A stretch of 64,000 nt of DNA, from positions 186,001 through 250,000 of the forward strand of contig NZ_VWWJ01000007.1 in the NCBI RefSeq assembly GCF_011753055.1, read 5' to 3'. This document shows, one piece after another, positions 60,983 to 64,000 of this stretch. The stretch is from Burkholderia sp. Ax-1719. GTDB taxonomy: Bacteria > Pseudomonadota > Gammaproteobacteria > Burkholderiales > Burkholderiaceae. Position numbers and translations under genes: made by a program. A model generated the notes under the pieces. That model was not told the DNA's origin, made no database searches, and saw only the letters and a program-made list of their open reading frames with translations. Positions within the stretch are counted from its first letter, which is position 1. Each line of letters begins with the position of its first letter.

Positions 60983-62449
60983 TCAGCGCTTGAAATGCGG
61001 CGGCACGTTGCCGTCGACGTTGACCCAGACCGATCGCGCTTCGGTGTAGTCGTGCATCGCTTCGAATCCCATCTCGCGGCCATAACCCGACTTGCCGACG
61101 CCACCGAACGGGCTGCCCGGATTGACGCGCTTGTAGCAGTTGATCCAGCACATACCGGCATTGATCTGCGCGGCGGTCTTGTGGGCGCGCGAAAGGTCCT
61201 GGGTCCACAAGCCGCTACCCAGTCCATATTCGGTTGCGTTGGCGATGGCCAGTGCCTCTTCATCGCTGCCAAAGCGCAGCACCGTGACGAACGGCCCGAA
61301 CACTTCTTCCTGCGCGATACGGTCTGCGGCGCTCTTTGTTTCGATGACGGTCGGGCGCACGTAATACCCCTTGGCGAGCGCACTATCCTGCGGCGCACTG
61401 CCGCCCGTGAGAACGCGGCCGCCCTGCTCGCGCGCCACGTCGACGTAGGTCAATACGCGGTCCAGATGCTGCTTCGAGGTCAGCGGTCCCATTTCAGTAT
61501 CGGCGTCGAGCGGATTGCCGACTCGAATCGACGATGCCAGCGAAACGAACCGTTCGAGGAATTCATCGGCGATGCGTTCGTGCAGGACGAGACGCGAACC
61601 GGCGATGCAGGCTTGCCCCTGATTGTGAAAGATCGCCCACGCTGCGCCGTTGATGGCGGCGCTCAGATTGGCGTCGTCGAAAACGATATTCGCGCCCTTG
61701 CCGCCCAGTTCCAGTTGCACGCGCTTCAGATTGCCTTGCGACGCTTCGACAATGCGACGCCCCGTTGCGGTCGATCCCGTGAAGGCGATCTTGCCCACAC
61801 CCGGATGTTCGGCAAGGCGCTGGCCGGCTGTGTGACCGTAGCCGGGAACGACATTCACCACGCCGTCAGGAAAGCCCACCTCAGCCATGAGTTCGACGAT
61901 GCGTAACGTGGAAAGCGGTGTGATTTCCGATGGCTTGAGCACGACCGTGTTGCCCGCCGCGAGCGCAGGCCCCATCTTCCAGCTCGTGAACATCAGCGGA
62001 AAATTCCACGGCACGATCTGGCCGACCACGCCAATCGGTGCGCGCTGGACGTAATTGAGGAAACCCGTTTCAACCGGAATCACCGATCCCTGCAACTTGT
62101 CCGCCATGCCGCCGAAGTAACGAAAACACGCTGCCGTGCGCGGCACATCGAGCGAACGCGAATCGCGGATCGGATGGCCCGTATCGAGCGATTCCAGTTG
62201 CGCCAGCTCTTCGGCATTTGCTTCGATCGCATCGGCCAGACGCAGCAGAAGGCGGCCACGCTCGGCGGCCGGCATGGCCGACCATTTCGGAAACGCGCGG
62301 GTCGCAGCGTCGACGGCGAGGTCCACGTCGGCTGCCGTAGCGGCTGCGATTTTCGTGATGAGCGAGCCATCGTGAGGATTGAGCACGTCGATGGTGCCGC
62401 GCTCGACGGCATCGACAAAGCGGCCATCGATAAAGAGTTGGGTTTGCAT
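60983..62449 (-). CDS. hapE: 4-Hydroxymuconic semialdehyde dehydrogenase (aldehyde dehydrogenase)
   Basis: A 488-residue NAD(P)-dependent aldehyde dehydrogenase. Catalytic Glu248 (LELGGKGANIVF) and Cys281 (NQGQACIAGSRL) are in place, with PWNFPLMFTSWKMGPALAAGNTVVLKPSE and EEVFGPFVTVLRF. Between hydroquinone dioxygenase and maleylacetate reductase genes, it should oxidise 4-hydroxymuconic semialdehyde to maleylacetate, as HapE does in hydroquinone and 4-hydroxyacetophenone degradation. The start at 62449 follows AGGACGATTCA. The specific substrate is inferred from context; the class is certain. Confidence 0.93.
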   Translation of the reverse strand: MQTQLFIDGRFVDAVERGTIDVLNPHDGSLITKIAAATAADVDLAVDAATRAFPKWSAMPAAERGRLLLRLADAIEANAEELAQLESLDTGHPIRDSRSLDVPRTAACFRYFGGMADKLQGSVIPVETGFLNYVQRAPIGVVGQIVPWNFPLMFTSWKMGPALAAGNTVVLKPSEITPLSTLRIVELMAEVGFPDGVVNVVPGYGHTAGQRLAEHPGVGKIAFTGSTATGRRIVEASQGNLKRVQLELGGKGANIVFDDANLSAAINGAAWAIFHNQGQACIAGSRLVLHERIADEFLERFVSLASSIRVGNPLDADTEMGPLTSKQHLDRVLTYVDVAREQGGRVLTGGSAPQDSALAKGYYVRPTVIETKSAADRIAQEEVFGPFVTVLRFGSDEEALAIANATEYGLGSGLWTQDLSRAHKTAAQINAGMCWINCYKRVNPGSPFGGVGKSGYGREMGFEAMHDYTEARSVWVNVDGNVPPHFKR

Positions 62450-62482
62450 TGAATCGTCCTCGACTGATTGCGGGCTCACGGT

Positions 62483-63502
62483 TTAAAACTCGATGGGATA
62501 CGGCGCGAGCTCGCCGCTTTCGTAGCGCTGCGGCAGATTCGGCGTGGCGTTCTCCCAGACCAGCAGCATGGAGCGCTTGGTCGAGTAGCCCTGATGGCGG
62601 ATATCGGCGGGCATCGCGCAGATATCGCCAGCACGCATCGTCACGCGGGCGCGCGGTGCGCCGGTATTCTTGTCGCCGATGTCCCAGACGATTTCATCGG
62701 AGAGCTGAAGAAACCATTCGACGCGATCGTTGCCGTGAAAGACCGGCAGGATGAATTCTTCGGTGGTCGGACAAAAGAGGCTGCGCCCGCACACCGACGT
62801 CACCGAGGGATTCCACGTCACGTCCGAGCGCGACAGGTATTTGAAGAGATTGAAGGCATGAAGCTCGCCTTCGAAGCCGGGTTCGGCGTGTACTTCCGGC
62901 TCGTCCTGCAGCACGTCCTGGAACGCGCGATTGACCGGTAGATCATCGCGCAAGGGCGAATCGCCATCCAGACCCGGCATACGGCGCGTGGCGATGCGCG
63001 TGCGTTCGATGGCGGCGTCGTTCTCGCCATGCTTGCGGCCAAAGGCCGTGCCGGTTTCTTCGGGAGCCGCAAACGGGTCGAAGCCCTCGTTGGTCCAGTC
63101 GTGCAGCATCGCCTTAAAGGTCGCCATGATGGTGGGCGTTTCGAAGGTCTCGGTGTAGTCGACGCCCGCTTCCTTCAGGATGCCGTTGAAGGTGCCCGCA
63201 TAAACATCGACCTTGCCGTAATGATTGCGCGTGCCAAACACGTGATCGAAATTGACCCAACCGTAGAAGAAGCCCCACGCCACATCGCGCATCATTGCGC
63301 GCAGGAAAGCATCGGCGGGGACTGCGTGCGTGCGCGTCTGGCCTTTGGCGGGCCAGCTGATTTTCACGAAGTATTCGTCGCGCTGGAACGCGAATTCGCC
63401 CAGCTGAAAGCGGCGATAGCCGGTGACGGCGTCGGGTTGCGTGGCGCGCACCGTATCGGCGGCAAAGCCAGTGGAATGGTCGAGGGTATCGAGCGTGGCC
63501 AT
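62483..63502 (-). CDS. hapD: Hydroquinone 1,2-dioxygenase, large subunit
   Basis: A 339-residue iron(II) dioxygenase subunit of the HapCD/PnpCD type, which opens hydroquinone to 4-hydroxymuconic semialdehyde. His256, Asn258 and Glu262 (FHGNDRVEWFLQ) and His303 (IRHQGY) fall at the positions described for the iron site of PnpD, as I recall that structure. Other blocks are DVAWGFFYGWVNFDHVFGTRNHYGKVDVYAGTFNG and SVCGRSLFCPTTEEFILPVF. The frame is open to 63577, but ATG 63502 (MATLDTLDHSTGF) has CAAGGAGACAAGTG before it. It is cotranscribed with the small subunit 50 bp upstream. Confidence 0.92.
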   Translation of the reverse strand: MATLDTLDHSTGFAADTVRATQPDAVTGYRRFQLGEFAFQRDEYFVKISWPAKGQTRTHAVPADAFLRAMMRDVAWGFFYGWVNFDHVFGTRNHYGKVDVYAGTFNGILKEAGVDYTETFETPTIMATFKAMLHDWTNEGFDPFAAPEETGTAFGRKHGENDAAIERTRIATRRMPGLDGDSPLRDDLPVNRAFQDVLQDEPEVHAEPGFEGELHAFNLFKYLSRSDVTWNPSVTSVCGRSLFCPTTEEFILPVFHGNDRVEWFLQLSDEIVWDIGDKNTGAPRARVTMRAGDICAMPADIRHQGYSTKRSMLLVWENATPNLPQRYESGELAPYPIEF

Positions 63503-63552
63503 CACTTGTCTCCTTGGGATAGTCGAATCGCGGCTGATTAGCGTTTCAGCGG

Positions 63553-64000
63553 TCAATGCAGGCAGATATCGGCCCACTTCTGCACGGACAATTCACCAAA
63601 AATGGTCTGCACCAGCGCGACGCCAGGCGCAGCCGCGATGAAGCGATACGCACAGCCCGCAGGCAGCAACGCCTGATGCCCCTTGCGCAGAACGACACGT
63701 CCCATCTTGCGACCGGCGGGCTCAGCGCCCGCGCTCACGGTGCCCTGCCCGGACTTTGGCGGCTGGTCGAGCTTGATGAATTCGATTTGCACTTCGCCAT
63801 CCATCTGGATGGTGAATTCGTCGTGCGCGCAGGCGAACCACGGCGACACGCCTTCGGTGCGAAGCACTTCGATAACGTATTCGAGGTTCTTGCCAACGAC
63901 GACCTTTTCGTAGGGCGCCGCTTTCGATGCCACCTCGAAGACGTTCGAGAAAGCGTAGTGATGAGCGCTGCCGCTCGTGATTTCGATCTCGCCTTTCTTG
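63553..64000 (-). CDS. hapC: Hydroquinone 1,2-dioxygenase, small subunit (5' end cut by window)
   Basis: The C-terminal 148 residues of the small subunit, open to the window edge. From the edge it reads KKGEIEITSGSAHHYAFSNVFEVASKAAPYEKVVVGKNLEYVIEVLRTEGVSPWFACAHDEFTIQMDGEVQIEFIKL, then GRVVLRKGHQALLPAGCAYRFIAAAPGVALVQTIFG, a cupin-like fold as in HapC/PnpC. The usual length is about 160-166 residues, so about 15 residues lie outside. First gene of the catabolic operon visible here. The GTG at 63933 is internal and not the start. Confidence 0.9.
   Translation of the reverse strand, partial: KKGEIEITSGSAHHYAFSNVFEVASKAAPYEKVVVGKNLEYVIEVLRTEGVSPWFACAHDEFTIQMDGEVQIEFIKLDQPPKSGQGTVSAGAEPAGRKMGRVVLRKGHQALLPAGCAYRFIAAAPGVALVQTIFGELSVQKWADICLH

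Overview
The window is high-GC, densely coded DNA with many LysR, AraC, MarR, TetR and LacI regulators, LysE/RhtB and EamA exporters, an archaic SCPU-type pilus, a FecIR-type TonB receptor and a hydroquinone 1,2-dioxygenase pathway. This mix points to a Burkholderiaceae genome, most likely Paraburkholderia, Caballeronia or Burkholderia. No tRNA, rRNA, CRISPR array, insertion sequence or prophage core was found. The left edge cuts a glutathione S-transferase gene and the right edge cuts the small subunit of hydroquinone dioxygenase.

Layout, 1-23 kb: two glutathione S-transferases; a DUF4410-like secreted protein; a cupin/LysR divergent pair; a complete ribose operon read leftwards (rbsK-D-A-C-B, then a Cra/FruR-like LacI regulator) with a palindromic operator before rbsK; an archaic chaperone-usher pilus operon (pilin, chaperone, usher, tip adhesin) whose usher seems to have lost one base in codon 2; a LysE exporter; free methionine sulfoxide reductase; an AraC/EamA pair; a LysR/aldo-keto reductase pair sharing a perfect 20-bp palindrome; and a likely unannotated CU-rich small RNA at 22.24-22.30 kb.

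Layout, 23-43 kb: a second LysE exporter; an MHYT membrane protein; a LprI plus XAC2610-like fusion; the RNA helicase RhlE; a protein with two degenerate HD-GYP halves and a LuxR helix-turn-helix; a cytochrome b / molybdopterin oxidoreductase pair; a small ABC exporter; then an iron island with FecI sigma, FecR, a signalling TonB receptor and a divergent paralogous receptor around Fur-like boxes; a methyltransferase and a COG4705 membrane protein.

Layout, 43-64 kb: a tripartite EmrAB/NodT-type drug efflux operon with a divergent AraC regulator; a GNAT/FemAB-like transferase; a RimJ/L-type acetyltransferase; a TetR regulator with an EamA exporter sharing an operator half-site; a cobalamin riboswitch ahead of a nickel/cobalt permease; a MarR/MFS divergent pair with inverted repeats; an SDR/GlxA-type AraC pair; and a leftward hydroquinone catabolic operon. 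The operon runs HapC and HapD (ring cleavage), HapE (semialdehyde dehydrogenase), HapF (maleylacetate reductase), a 50-codon remnant of what looks like an intradiol dioxygenase (HapG position), a YciI protein, a Rieske ferredoxin and a tautomerase. Together these would turn hydroquinone into beta-ketoadipate.
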